From assembly GCA_031262385.1 (NCBI GenBank), contig JAISHU010000132.1:1-38412 (forward strand): 38,412 nt of DNA. Reading direction: 5' to 3'. The notes below the pieces were generated by a model. That model had not been told where the DNA came from and ran no database searches. It saw only the letters and a list, made by a program, of their open reading frames with translations. The position numbers and the translations under genes were made by a program. Positions 16,265 to 24,285 of this stretch are shown here, in pieces. Source of the DNA: Mediterranea sp. (in: CFB group bacteria) (GTDB lineage Bacteria > Bacteroidota > Bacteroidia > Bacteroidales > Bacteroidaceae). The stretch's first letter is position 1. The number at the start of each line of letters is the position of its first letter.

Positions 16265-16924
16265 ATGTATAACGAGACTGCATTGGTGGTTTTCAGCGGC
16301 GGACAAGACTCTACCACTTGTCTGTTTTGGGCAAAGCACCAATTTAAAAAGGTGGTGGCTTTGAGCTTCCTGTACGGACAAAAGCACCAAAAAGAGGTAG
16401 AGATAGCACGTGCCATTGCCCGAAATGCCGAAGTGCCTTTCGAAGTAATGGATGTATCGTTCATCGGCAGGCTGACACACAACTCGCTCACCGACACCTC
16501 TATGGAAATGGATAGTGTAAAACCTGACAACAGCTATCCCAATACCTTTGTACCGGGACGTAACCTGTTCTTTCTAAGCATTGCCGCCGTATATGCACGC
16601 GAACGGGGCATCCGCCATTTGGTGACCGGCGTGTCGCAAACCGACTTCAGCGGCTATCCCGACTGTCGCGACGCCTTTATAAAATCACTCAACGTCACGC
16701 TGAACTTGGCTATGGACGAACAGTTTGTTATCCACACCCCGCTGATGTGGATAGACAAAGCCGAAACATGGGCACTTGCCGACCAACTGGGTGTGTTGGA
16801 TTTGGTACGGCACGAAACGCTGACTTGCTACAACGGCATACCGGGCGACGGCTGCGGACACTGTCCCGCCTGCCGACTGCGACGCGAAGGATTGGAGAAA
16901 TACTTGGGGAGAACAGACAGTTGA
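16265..16924 (+). CDS. queC: 7-cyano-7-deazaguanine (preQ0) synthase
   Basis: A 219-residue QueC, full length. It converts 7-carboxy-7-deazaguanine to preQ0 using ATP and ammonia. The N-terminal PP-loop motif is SGGQDST at about residues 11-17. The zinc-binding cysteine cluster is near the C-terminus in [19 protein letters not shown]. The conserved [13 protein letters not shown] lies at about 94-106. It starts 4 bp after the transporter stop, and queF follows 25 bp downstream. queD and queE are not in the window. Confidence 0.97.
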   Translation: MYNETALVVFSGGQDSTTCLFWAKHQFKKVVALSFLYGQKHQKEVEIARAIARNAEVPFEVMDVSFIGRLTHNSLTDTSMEMDSVKPDNSYPNTFVPGRNLFFLSIAAVYARERGIRHLVTGVSQTDFSGYPDCRDAFIKSLNVTLNLAMDEQFVIHTPLMWIDKAETWALADQLGVLDLVRHETLTCYNGIPGDGCGHCPACRLRREGLEKYLGRTDS

Positions 16925-16949
16925 CGATTGGAGAATTATTCCTTGATAA

Positions 16950-17432
16950 ATGACTAATGAAGATTTGATTTTAAATATGAAAACAGGAAACGAATCACTC
17001 ACCCTGCTGGGACATCATACTACATACAAGCAGGACTATGCCTCCGAAGTGCTCGAAGCCTTCGACAACAAGCATCCCGAAAACGATTACTGGGTGCAAT
17101 TTAACTGCCCCGAGTTTACCAGTCTGTGTCCTATCACCGGACAGCCCGACTTTGCCGAGATACGTATCAGCTATCTCCCCGCCGTGAAAATGGTGGAAAG
17201 CAAAAGCCTAAAGCTATATCTCTTTAGCTTTCGCAACCACGGCGCTTTCCACGAAGATTGCGTCAACTTGATTATGAAAGACTTGATACGCCTGATGCAA
17301 CCCAAGTACATCGAAGTCACCGGATTGTTTACCCCACGCGGCGGTATCTCCATCTATCCGTATGCCAACTATGGTGCACCCGGCACCAAATACGAGCAAA
17401 TGGCGGAACAACGGTTGATGAATTATAAGTGA
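16950..17432 (+). CDS. queF: NADPH-dependent preQ0 reductase (QueF, unimodular type)
   Basis: A 160-residue QueF of the short type. It reduces preQ0 to preQ1 in the cytoplasm. The substrate-linking cysteine is C60 in [13 protein letters not shown], with the proton-donor D67. The family motif ESKSLK (about 83-88) is followed by [11 protein letters not shown]. An internal ATG at 16977, preceded by TTTTAAAT, is an alternative start that would remove nine residues not needed by the fold. The 3' end overlaps the convergent alpha/beta-hydrolase stop by 10 bp. Confidence 0.96.
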   Translation: MTNEDLILNMKTGNESLTLLGHHTTYKQDYASEVLEAFDNKHPENDYWVQFNCPEFTSLCPITGQPDFAEIRISYLPAVKMVESKSLKLYLFSFRNHGAFHEDCVNLIMKDLIRLMQPKYIEVTGLFTPRGGISIYPYANYGAPGTKYEQMAEQRLMNYK

Positions 17433-18778
17433 ATCTCCCTAAGCCAGTTCACTATCACCTGCAACGCCTTGGGCGAGAAAGTTTGTTCTATGGTTTGATA
17501 CTCTTGCGGCATGCCGGTGGTGCACTCTTGGAAAAGGTGGTTCAAGCCGGGAAGCAGGTGAGTGGTTACACGCTGGTTGCCACCCTTGAGTAATGCCTCA
17601 CGGATAGCCGGCAGGTTTTGTGTGGCAATTACCTGTAGGTCTTTATCTCCATTGAGAGCTAATACGGGACAGCGAGTCTTTTCCAAATAGGGTACAGGGT
17701 CGCACTTCAGAAAATAAAACATCCATGGAGTGAGCTGCCGACCAACTTCTTCGCGTTGTGCCTGAGGTAGTTCTTGCAATGCAGCAGCTTTTATCTGTTC
17801 GAAGGAGCCGGACGACTGCGTAATCTTTTCAAATAACATCTTATTCGTAGCAAGGGCAGCCGCTACGGTCTGCTCGTCTAAATTGGATTGTGCCAACAGC
17901 GCTTCTTGTTGAGCCAACAATACTTGGTCGCCTCGCACACCCGGTGCGGCAAGCAAAATCACAAAAGCCACATCGCCGTTGCGGGCTGCAATCATGGGTG
18001 CAATCAGTCCGCCTTCGCTGTGACCGGCAAAACCTATCTGCTTCGAGTTAATCTCTTTGCGCGTCTGCAAATAGTTCAATGCAGCTTCGGCATCGGTTGA
18101 AAAATCGAAAGTAGTAGCTGTTTTATAATCGCCGGTGGAAGCAAACGAACCACGGTCGTCGTAGCGCAAAACAGCAAAACCGGCACGCGTCAGGTAATCG
18201 GCAAGCACAAGAAACGGCTTGTGTCCCAACAGCTCTTCGTCACGATTTTGTGCACCGCTACCACTGATTAAGACAACCGCCGGATAGGGACCGCCGCTCT
18301 CACGAGGCAGCGTAAGGGTGCCCGCCAAGGTGATACCGGCTTGCGGATTATCAAACCGCACCTCTTCTATATAATAAGGAAAAGGAGCTTTAGGTTCTTG
18401 CGGGCGATGCAACGTAAGCGCCCCTGCGGCGGCACGCTTAAACTGCAACTTAAAAGTTTGCCCCATTTGCTTGAACGTTCCATCCAGCAACGTGTCGCCT
18501 TGCAGCGTACCTTCGTACTCCATCATAAGATTCGGCATGGCAATCTTCAGCACTCCTTCCGCAAAAGAGGTTGTTGAGACAGGCATACCCTTCGCATTTT
18601 GGTCGGGACTGTCCAACGTTGCAGCGTACCCTCCTTCGTCCGTCTGCGAGATGTGTAACACCAATCTTAATGAAACACCCGGAAGTTTCAGTGCTCCCAT
18701 CCAATCTCCAACGATGTTTTGTCCCTGTACGCACATTGTCATGAGGGAACACACCATACACATTAAAGTTTTCAGCAT
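17423..18778 (-). CDS. Secreted alpha/beta hydrolase
   Basis: A 451-residue exported protein with a hydrophobic signal sequence rich in Met/Cys ending VQGQ. Residues about 22-125 form a beta-rich N-terminal domain ([20 protein letters not shown]) common on Bacteroides hydrolases. The alpha/beta-hydrolase domain follows, with oxyanion segment [11 protein letters not shown], nucleophile elbow GFAGHSEGG, a candidate aspartate in LNGDKDLQ and a catalytic histidine in LPGLNHLFQ. The substrate, an ester or peptide, is unknown. The start at 18778 is chosen because it gives the signal peptide and a -7 box lies 23 nt upstream; an ATG at 18922 would precede that promoter. Confidence 0.9.
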   Translation of the reverse strand: MLKTLMCMVCSLMTMCVQGQNIVGDWMGALKLPGVSLRLVLHISQTDEGGYAATLDSPDQNAKGMPVSTTSFAEGVLKIAMPNLMMEYEGTLQGDTLLDGTFKQMGQTFKLQFKRAAAGALTLHRPQEPKAPFPYYIEEVRFDNPQAGITLAGTLTLPRESGGPYPAVVLISGSGAQNRDEELLGHKPFLVLADYLTRAGFAVLRYDDRGSFASTGDYKTATTFDFSTDAEAALNYLQTRKEINSKQIGFAGHSEGGLIAPMIAARNGDVAFVILLAAPGVRGDQVLLAQQEALLAQSNLDEQTVAAALATNKMLFEKITQSSGSFEQIKAAALQELPQAQREEVGRQLTPWMFYFLKCDPVPYLEKTRCPVLALNGDKDLQVIATQNLPAIREALLKGGNQRVTTHLLPGLNHLFQECTTGMPQEYQTIEQTFSPKALQVIVNWLREIHL

Positions 18779-18800
18779 GATATTAATGAATTTGTGTGCG

Positions 18801-18808
18801 CAAAGATA
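18801..18808 (-). promoter_or_regulatory. -7 promoter box of the alpha/beta hydrolase
   Basis: Minus-strand TATCTTTG, perfect TAnnTTTG, 22 nt upstream of the ATG at 18778. No clear -33 box. Confidence 0.6.
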
Positions 18809-18936
18809 AGCCATTAACTCCTTAAACAACACCTCAAAACAGCTCTTTTTGCTTACAAAACATTTCATAGTGTTAAATAAGTCAAAAATAAAGCAGAAAA
18901 ACGGGAAATGATGATATACCATAACATAAACACCCT

Positions 18937-18944
18937 TATATTTG
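18937..18944 (+). promoter_or_regulatory. -7 box driving a short terminated transcript
   Basis: TATATTTG matches TAnnTTTG. The next 70 nt contain no gene and end in a strong terminator, so this box would make a short RNA. The 18779-19106 gap otherwise holds two further promoters and no ORF worth calling. Confidence 0.5.
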
Positions 18945-18950
18945 CACTGT

Positions 18951-19018
18951 GTTTTTCATGGTATTAGATTTAAGGTTAAGAAGATTGGCTGTCTGGGATA
19001 GATAGCCTTCTTTTTTTT
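18951..19018 (+). ncRNA. Candidate small RNA or terminated leader upstream of the nucleoside transporter
   Basis: Transcription from the box at 18937-18944 would begin near 18951. It would meet a rho-independent terminator: GGCTGTC (18987-18993) pairs with GATAGCC (19001-19007), with one G-U pair. This stem is extended by AAGAAG (18978-18983) with CTTCTT (19007-19012), and a run of T residues follows. The product would be about 65 nt. A second promoter for the transporter lies downstream, so this could be an independent small RNA rather than an attenuator. No known RNA family is recognised. Confidence 0.4.
18978..19018 (+). terminator. Rho-independent terminator before the nucleoside transporter
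   Basis: A two-part stem (AAGAAG/CTTCTT and GGCTGTC/GATAGCC) with a 7-nt loop is followed by a T-tract at 19011-19018. No gene stop precedes it on this strand within 1.5 kb, so it must terminate a non-coding transcript. Confidence 0.7.
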
Positions 19019-19053
19019 ATATACCTACCCCAACTCCTTTCTGATTATTTCGC

Positions 19054-19061
19054 TACATTTG
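19054..19061 (+). promoter_or_regulatory. -7 promoter box of the nucleoside transporter operon
   Basis: TACATTTG matches TAnnTTTG, 45 nt upstream of the ATG at 19107 and downstream of the terminator at 18978-19018. The sequence TTTGCACnTG is shared with the upstream box at 18937. Confidence 0.55.
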
Positions 19062-19106
19062 CACCTGTTTCTATTTTCTTAAACAACTAAAAGAACAAGG
19101 ATTGCA

Positions 19107-20372
19107 ATGAACATCAAGTTCCGCCTTATTTTGATGAACTTCCTACAGTTTGCCGTGTGGGGAGCCTACCTAACCTCCATGGGTAGTTATCTGGTGAAAG
19201 TCAACTTGGCTTCGCACATCGGAATGTTTTATGCCATGCAAGGCATCGTATCGTTATTTATGCCGGCTCTTCTCGGTATTATTGCCGACCGTTGGGTACC
19301 TGCCCAAAAGTTATTAAGCTTCAGCCATTTTGTTGCTGCATTCTTTATGGCACTTGCCGGCTATTACGGCATGAGTGCGGGTGCAAACGTAGACTTCGGC
19401 ACGCTTTTTACCTGCTACTCGCTTAGTGTGGCGTTCTATATGCCCACGCTGGCACTCTCCAACTCGGTAGCTTACAATGCACTCGACAAAGCCGGATTGG
19501 ACACCATCAAAACCTTCCCCCCCATTCGTATCTTCGGTACTATTGGCTTTATCTGCTCCATGTGGGCAGTCGATTTGTTGGGACTGCAAGACTCCTACGG
19601 ACAATTCTTTGCTTGTGCACTGATAGGAGTGGTATATGCAGGCTATGCACTGACGTTGCCCGACTGTCCCGTAAGCCATACCGGGAAGAATAAATCGCTG
19701 GTCGAAGCACTCGGATTGCGCGCTTTCACCCTGTTCAAGAAAAAAAAGATGGCTCTTTTCTTTGTCTTCTCAATGTTGCTGGGCGTCTCCCTGCAAATCA
19801 CCAACGGATTTGCCAACCCCTACATCAGCAGTTTCGGAAGTATTCCCGAATATGCACAGACGTTTGGCGTGCAACATGCCAACATACTCATATCGCTTTC
19901 GCAAATATCCGAAACACTTTGCATCCTGCTGATACCTTTCTTTCTGAAACGCTTCGGCATCAAGCAAGTAATGCTGATAGCCATGTTCGCATGGGTGCTT
20001 CGCTTTGCACTGTTCGGCACGGGCAACCCCGGTAGCGGTGTGTGGATGTTTATCCTCTCCATGATTGTGTACGGCGTGGCATTCGATTTCTTCAACATAT
20101 CGGGTTCGTTGTTTGTTGATAAAGAGACGGACAAGGACATTCGGTCGAGTGCCCAAGGCGTGTTTGTGATAATGACCAACGGCTTCGGAGCCACCATAGG
20201 CACATTGGGAGCACAGGCAGTAGTCAACTATTTTGTGGACTTCGACACTACCGCCCCGCAAATCACCCAATGGCAATCGGCATGGTTTACCTTTGCCGCC
20301 TATGCACTGATTGTTGCCGTTGTGTTTGCATTGGTCTTTAAATACAAACACAAGCCCGAAGAACTGAATTAA
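19107..20372 (+). CDS. Nucleoside:H+ symporter family (NupG/XapB-like) MFS transporter
   Basis: A 421-residue inner-membrane protein with 12 predicted helices and a central charged loop (KNKSLVEALGLRAFTLFKKKKM) near residue 200. The family signature at the N-terminus is RLILMNFLQFAVWGAYLTSMGSYL. Members import nucleosides with protons. The substrate range (purine, pyrimidine or xanthosine) cannot be read from sequence. It heads a unit with the bifunctional nuclease gene (12 bp gap) and rsmE (24 bp gap). Confidence 0.93.
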   Translation: MNIKFRLILMNFLQFAVWGAYLTSMGSYLVKVNLASHIGMFYAMQGIVSLFMPALLGIIADRWVPAQKLLSFSHFVAAFFMALAGYYGMSAGANVDFGTLFTCYSLSVAFYMPTLALSNSVAYNALDKAGLDTIKTFPPIRIFGTIGFICSMWAVDLLGLQDSYGQFFACALIGVVYAGYALTLPDCPVSHTGKNKSLVEALGLRAFTLFKKKKMALFFVFSMLLGVSLQITNGFANPYISSFGSIPEYAQTFGVQHANILISLSQISETLCILLIPFFLKRFGIKQVMLIAMFAWVLRFALFGTGNPGSGVWMFILSMIVYGVAFDFFNISGSLFVDKETDKDIRSSAQGVFVIMTNGFGATIGTLGAQAVVNYFVDFDTTAPQITQWQSAWFTFAAYALIVAVVFALVFKYKHKPEELN

Positions 20373-20384
20373 TGATGAAACCGG

Positions 20385-20984
20385 ATGGATAAGAACAAAA
20401 TAGAACTTAGAGTATTACAGGTTTTCCCCAAACGCATGGTACAACCGGAGATTATAACGCTTGTATTGGGAGAAGTGAACGGATTCAGACAATTTGCTTT
20501 AGCCATTGGTGCCGCCGAAGCGCAAGCCATTGTCATGGAACTGAAAAGCATTTATCCGCCCCGTCCGCAGATACACCAACTATTTGCCGGGTATCTGGAA
20601 GCGTCGGAGGCGAAAATGTTGCGTGCGCTGATTTATAAAGTAGAAGACGGAATATTCTATGCCTATATATATATAAAGGTGGGAGATACCATTATGCGCA
20701 TGGACTCCCGCACATCCGACGCCGTCGCTATGGCTTTGCGCATGAAGGCACCCATTTTTATCTACGAAGAGATATTGAACGAGTTGCCCGGTGAAGTAGA
20801 CAAAGACTCCGGTCGGATTGCCCCCATCGGCGATGCACTCGACCCCGAAACCGACGACTTCTTTACCGACGACAGCATTGAGTTGTTGGAGAAAGCGCTG
20901 GAAAAAGCCATTCGCAACGAGGACTACGAAAGGGCGTCAAATCTGCGCGACGAAATCAACCGGCGCAAACAACAGCAACAATAA
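20385..20984 (+). CDS. Bifunctional nuclease (DUF151) with C-terminal UVR motif
   Basis: A 199-residue protein. Residues 1-140 form a bifunctional nuclease (DUF151) domain, with IGAAEAQAIVMEL and RTSDAVAMALRMKAPIF. The C-terminal 35 residues form a UvrB/UvrC-type coiled motif (LEKALEKAIRNEDYERASNLRDEI) that mediates protein contacts. Family members have been reported to cleave DNA and RNA, but the role in Bacteroidetes is not settled. It is co-transcribed with the nucleoside transporter and rsmE. Confidence 0.92.
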   Translation: MDKNKIELRVLQVFPKRMVQPEIITLVLGEVNGFRQFALAIGAAEAQAIVMELKSIYPPRPQIHQLFAGYLEASEAKMLRALIYKVEDGIFYAYIYIKVGDTIMRMDSRTSDAVAMALRMKAPIFIYEEILNELPGEVDKDSGRIAPIGDALDPETDDFFTDDSIELLEKALEKAIRNEDYERASNLRDEINRRKQQQQ

Positions 20985-21008
20985 ATTCGTTTCATACCCA
21001 TACCACCC

Positions 21009-21707
21009 ATGCATCTTTTTTACGCTCCCGACATAGAGACAACCAACGAGTTACCCGAAGAAGAGGCGGCACATGCCGTTCGCGTGCTGCGCCTCACTAC
21101 GGGCGATACACTCACCATTACCGACGGCAAAGGTCGTTTCTTCCAAGCCGAAATAAGCACCGCCACCCACAAACGCTGTTTGGTGCACATCACCCAAATT
21201 ATGCCGCAAGCTCCTTTGTGGCGCGGACATCTGCACATTGCCATGGCGCCTACCAAACTAATGGAACGCACCGAATGGTTTGCCGAAAAAGCTACCGAAA
21301 TAGGGCTGGACGAATTGACCTTCTTGCAATGCCGCTTCTCCGAACGGAAAGTCATCAAGACCGAGCGCATCCGCAAGATTCTGGTATCGGCGATGAAGCA
21401 GTCGCTCAAAGCACGCCTTCCCCTACTCCACGAACTCACTCCGTTCGAGCATTTCATTGCGCAACCTTTTACCGGACAAAAATTTATCGCGCATTGTTAT
21501 CCGGGCGAGAAAGTACCACTGAAAGAGGCACTACGTACCGGCAACAACGCACTGATATTGATTGGTCCCGAAGGTGACTTTAGCGAAGAAGAGGTACAAA
21601 AGGCACTTGCCGCAGGATTTACGCCCGTCAGCTTGGGAAACTCACGACTACGTACCGAGACTGCGGGGTTAGTGGCAGTGCATACCTTTAACTTAGACAA
21701 TCAGTAG
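21009..21707 (+). CDS. rsmE: 16S rRNA (uracil-1498-N3)-methyltransferase
   Basis: A 232-residue SPOUT methyltransferase that modifies U1498 in the decoding region of 16S rRNA using S-adenosylmethionine. The N-terminal PUA-like RNA-binding part starts MHLFYAPDI. The trefoil-knot SAM site is formed by LIGPEGDFSEEE and LGNSRLRTETAG at the C-terminus. It is the last gene of its unit and converges on the repair-type pair, with 31 bp between stops. Confidence 0.96.
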   Translation: MHLFYAPDIETTNELPEEEAAHAVRVLRLTTGDTLTITDGKGRFFQAEISTATHKRCLVHITQIMPQAPLWRGHLHIAMAPTKLMERTEWFAEKATEIGLDELTFLQCRFSERKVIKTERIRKILVSAMKQSLKARLPLLHELTPFEHFIAQPFTGQKFIAHCYPGEKVPLKEALRTGNNALILIGPEGDFSEEEVQKALAAGFTPVSLGNSRLRTETAGLVAVHTFNLDNQ

Positions 21708-21738
21708 TATTTTCCAGACGCACCGCCTCATTAGCACA

Positions 21739-22512
21739 TTATTCCTGCTTCTCCGTCAGCAGCCGCCAGTAGCGCACGGGCATATCCTGCCGCTGTTTGC
21801 GCGGATTCATACGCTCTTTGATGCAAATAGCCTTGAAATACGTTTTCCACAACTGCTGAAACAGTCGTTCGTCTTTATCCATGAGGTCGCCCGAAAGCAT
21901 GCCGGTTACAAGATGCTTTGCGCGCGTATTTTCGTCAAAGGTGACTTGCCGCACCTCGTGCAAATCGTAGTAGAATCCATAATCGCGCCGGATGTCGTAA
22001 ATCAGCCAACGCTGGTCGGCAAAACGGTCGCGGAAATGCGCCACAGCCAGCGGCAGTGCATTCTTTTCGGGTTCTACTGCCGCAAAGTAGGTACCGTCGG
22101 CAGCTTTTTGAAAGCGAAGAAACTGCATCATACGCATACGCTCCCAATCTACACGCTTCCACGTGCGCGAAAGCTCCAGCACGTCGGGGTCGGCAAAATT
22201 GGTTTCGATGCTGCGGGGAGCATCTATTGCCTTGCGAATGTAGCGAAACAAGCGGATAGGAGTTTCGGATTCCTCGCCCAGCCAGCACTCCATTAATGCC
22301 GTCAGTGCCGACGGCGAGAGTTTCTTTTGTAAGCCGCGCCACACCCGCTCCGCCTTTGCCGTATCGGTGACAACGGTAAATACATCGTCGTAGAACAGCG
22401 GCAACGGTTCGGTTTCCGACAGCAACACATCGGGAAACGTGCGGCGGAAGTAAGCATCGAAAACGGCAGTCAGCACACCGTCGAACGTATGGTCGAAGCG
22501 AAAGATGTTCAT
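21739..22512 (-). CDS. Putative DNA metabolism/repair protein (TIGR03915/DUF4130 family)
   Basis: A 257-residue protein that starts MNIFRFDHTFDGVLTAVFDAY, typical of the DUF4130-containing family. The C-terminal part includes FRDRFADQRWLIYDIRRDYGFYYDL and the ending PVRYWRLLTEKQE. The family almost always sits beside the radical-SAM protein encoded immediately upstream, and here the two overlap by 4 bp. The pair is annotated as putative DNA modification or repair. The reaction is not known to me. It resembles the uracil-DNA-glycosylase neighbourhood partner, but no glycosylase motif is obvious. Confidence 0.88.
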   Translation of the reverse strand: MNIFRFDHTFDGVLTAVFDAYFRRTFPDVLLSETEPLPLFYDDVFTVVTDTAKAERVWRGLQKKLSPSALTALMECWLGEESETPIRLFRYIRKAIDAPRSIETNFADPDVLELSRTWKRVDWERMRMMQFLRFQKAADGTYFAAVEPEKNALPLAVAHFRDRFADQRWLIYDIRRDYGFYYDLHEVRQVTFDENTRAKHLVTGMLSGDLMDKDERLFQQLWKTYFKAICIKERMNPRKQRQDMPVRYWRLLTEKQE

Positions 22513-23774
22513 TCCTCTTGAAAATTGAGTAGCAACTGACGGTCGTCGTGCTGTTTTTTGGAAGCGGGCTTCACCAACAAATTACGTACACCTTGCGGTT
22601 TCAGTTCGTTTACCGTCAGTCGGGGTAGCTCGTTGCAGGTTATAAAATATTGTGCTTTCTTCATCACCACGCCAATCTTCTTCAGTTCGTAGAAGCCCAA
22701 GCGCGAAAAGCGGCGCGAAGCCACAATGATACGTGCCGACTTCACGCCGATGCCCGGCACACGGAGTATCATTTCGTAGTCGGCTTTATTGACGTCAATC
22801 GGGAACTGTTCGGGGTGTCGCAGTGCCCACGCCAGTTTGGGGTCGACCTCCAAATCCAAATCGGGGTAGGCATCGTCCACAATCTCGTGCACATCAAAAT
22901 GATAGAAGCGCATCAGCCAGTCAGCCTGATACAAGCGGTTTTCGCGCACCAATGGCGGTTGTTTCAGTGCAGGCAACTGTTTATCGTACGTATTCACCGC
23001 GATGTAACCCGAATAATAGACCCTTCGCATAGTAGATCCCCGATAGAGTGCCGACGAAAGATGCAACACCTCTTTGTCCGTTTCGGGCGTGGCGCCGATA
23101 ATCATCTGCGTACTCTGTCCGGCAGGAGCAAAACGAGGTGCCTGCCGGTGTTTTTTTCGTTCTTCGGCACTTTCAAGCACCCCTTGCTGTATGTAGCGCA
23201 TGGGGGCGTACACACTTTTGTGGTCTTTTTCGGGAGCCAGTAGTTTTAAGTTTTCTTCTTTGGGTATTTCCACATTCACACTGAGACGGTCGGCATAACG
23301 TCCGGCTTCAGCAAGCAGTTCGGCGCTCGCTCCGGGTATCGCCTTCAGATGAATATATCCGTTGAAGCGTGCAGTGCGCAAATCTTTTGCCACACGCGCC
23401 AGTCGCTCCATGGTATAATCGGGATTGCGCACCACGCCCGAACTCAAGAAGAGTCCTTCGATGTAGTTGCGTCGGTAAAATTCGAGAGTCAGTTCCACCA
23501 GTTCGCTCACCGACAGCGTAGCACGCGGCAAGTCGTTGCTGCGTCGGTTCACACAGTAAGCACAGTCGTAGATGCAGACATTGGTGAGCATCACCTTCAG
23601 CAGCGAGATGCATCGTCCGTCGTCGGCAAAACTGTGGCAGATGCCCCAACCGCCCACTGTGTTGCCCAGTCCGCCCCCTTTGTTAGAGCGCACCGTGCCG
23701 CTGCTGGAGCACGAGACATCGTATTTTGCCGACTCAGCCAGAATTTTTAATTTATGGAGCACTTCTTCGGTCAT
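22509..23774 (-). CDS. Putative DNA modification/repair radical SAM protein (TIGR03916 family)
   Basis: A 421-residue radical-SAM enzyme. The [4Fe-4S] cysteines are C67-x3-C71-x2-C74 (CIYDCAYC). The barrel follows to about residue 330. A helix-hairpin-helix DNA-binding motif lies late (LRVPGIGVKSARIIVASRR). The start at 23774 is chosen because residues from MTEEVLHKLKILAES match the family N-terminus. A -7 box ends only 5 nt upstream, so an ATG at 23918 would precede the promoter. The expected transcription start falls at or next to the ATG, so the message may be leaderless. It is coupled to the DUF4130-type gene by a 4 bp overlap. Confidence 0.93.
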   Translation of the reverse strand: MTEEVLHKLKILAESAKYDVSCSSSGTVRSNKGGGLGNTVGGWGICHSFADDGRCISLLKVMLTNVCIYDCAYCVNRRSNDLPRATLSVSELVELTLEFYRRNYIEGLFLSSGVVRNPDYTMERLARVAKDLRTARFNGYIHLKAIPGASAELLAEAGRYADRLSVNVEIPKEENLKLLAPEKDHKSVYAPMRYIQQGVLESAEERKKHRQAPRFAPAGQSTQMIIGATPETDKEVLHLSSALYRGSTMRRVYYSGYIAVNTYDKQLPALKQPPLVRENRLYQADWLMRFYHFDVHEIVDDAYPDLDLEVDPKLAWALRHPEQFPIDVNKADYEMILRVPGIGVKSARIIVASRRFSRLGFYELKKIGVVMKKAQYFITCNELPRLTVNELKPQGVRNLLVKPASKKQHDDRQLLLNFQEE

Positions 23775-23778
23775 GCCA

Positions 23779-23786
23779 CAAAGGTA
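23779..23786 (-). promoter_or_regulatory. -7 box of the radical-SAM pair, possibly leaderless
   Basis: Minus-strand TACCTTTG matches TAnnTTTG and ends 4 nt before the ATG at 23774. With initiation about 5-8 nt past the box, the transcript would start at the ATG. The box directly follows the T-tract of the histone terminator. Confidence 0.55.
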
Positions 23787-23831
23787 AAAAAAAGAGAGCA
23801 CAAACTCCACGATATTAGAGTTTTGCTCTCT
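23786..23831 (-). terminator. Terminator of the Hc1-like histone gene
   Basis: On the minus strand AGAGAGCAAAACTC (23831-23818) pairs with GAGTTTGTGCTCTCT (23807-23793), a stem of about 14 bp, followed by eight T residues. It lies 42 nt after the histone stop and touches the next promoter. Confidence 0.8.
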
Positions 23832-23872
23832 CTTTGGTCGTTCAGCGAACGAACGACAAAGGGGGCTTTGCT

Positions 23873-24046
23873 TTACTTCGAACCAGCAATAGAATCTTTG
23901 CGAAACTGCTTCATACATTTATCAAGTTCCAACGAAACTTTACGTGCACGTGCTCCGGCAGCTTTGTTTCCATTCTCGGTTTGTGCTTTGGCATCCTTTG
24001 CGAAGTCAGCATACAATGCGTCAATCTTCTCAACTAATTCTTTCAT
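23873..24046 (-). CDS. Hc1-like small histone H1-type DNA-binding protein
   Basis: A 57-residue basic, Ala/Lys-rich protein starting MKELVEKIDALYADFAKDAK, with GNKAAGARARKVSLELDK in the middle and FRKDSIAGSK at the end. It matches the short Bacteroides proteins annotated as histone H1-like Hc1, which are thought to coat or compact DNA. The helix-rich composition with basic residues clustered at KAAGARARK suggests a DNA-binding coiled helix. It is monocistronic: a -7 box at 24085-24092 lies upstream and a strong terminator follows. The gene is easily missed because it is shorter than 60 codons. Confidence 0.88.
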   Translation of the reverse strand: MKELVEKIDALYADFAKDAKAQTENGNKAAGARARKVSLELDKCMKQFRKDSIAGSK

Positions 24047-24084
24047 AATCCTTGTAATTTAGTTTGTTGATTAAAAATATCGGG

Positions 24085-24092
24085 CAAAAATA
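24085..24092 (-). promoter_or_regulatory. -7 promoter box of the Hc1-like gene
   Basis: Minus-strand TATTTTTG matches TAnnTTTG and lies 38 nt upstream of the ATG at 24046. No clear -33 box. Confidence 0.5.
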
Positions 24093-24196
24093 CATCCTTT
24101 CCCGTAATTAGAGCAGGAAAAGGAGCTTTTTTTGACCGAAATAAAAAAAAATGCGCCAAAAAGGGGGTTGTGGTCGCATTTAGCCCCTCAAATGCT

Positions 24197-24204
24197 TACC
24201 TTTG
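24197..24204 (+). promoter_or_regulatory. -7 promoter box of the unknown 206-residue protein
   Basis: TACCTTTG matches TAnnTTTG, 81 nt upstream of the ATG at 24286, divergent from the Hc1-like gene promoter. The intervening leader is structured. Confidence 0.55.
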
Positions 24205-24214
24205 CAGCCTAAGA

Positions 24215-24254
24215 AACCGTTTTGAGCTTAAAACGCACCATACTCAAAGCGGTT
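24215..24254 (+). promoter_or_regulatory. Leader hairpin with an alternative fold
   Basis: AACCGTTTTGAG (24215-24226) pairs along all 12 positions with CTCAAAGCGGTT (24243-24254), with one G-U pair and a 16-nt loop. An overlapping shorter hairpin, CGTTTT (24218-24223) with AAAACG (24230-24235), would compete with it. No T-tract follows, so it is not a terminator. It could affect translation or stability of the gene at 24286. Confidence 0.45.
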
Positions 24255-24285
24255 GCCAATCATTAAAGGAAAAACAAGTTATATT

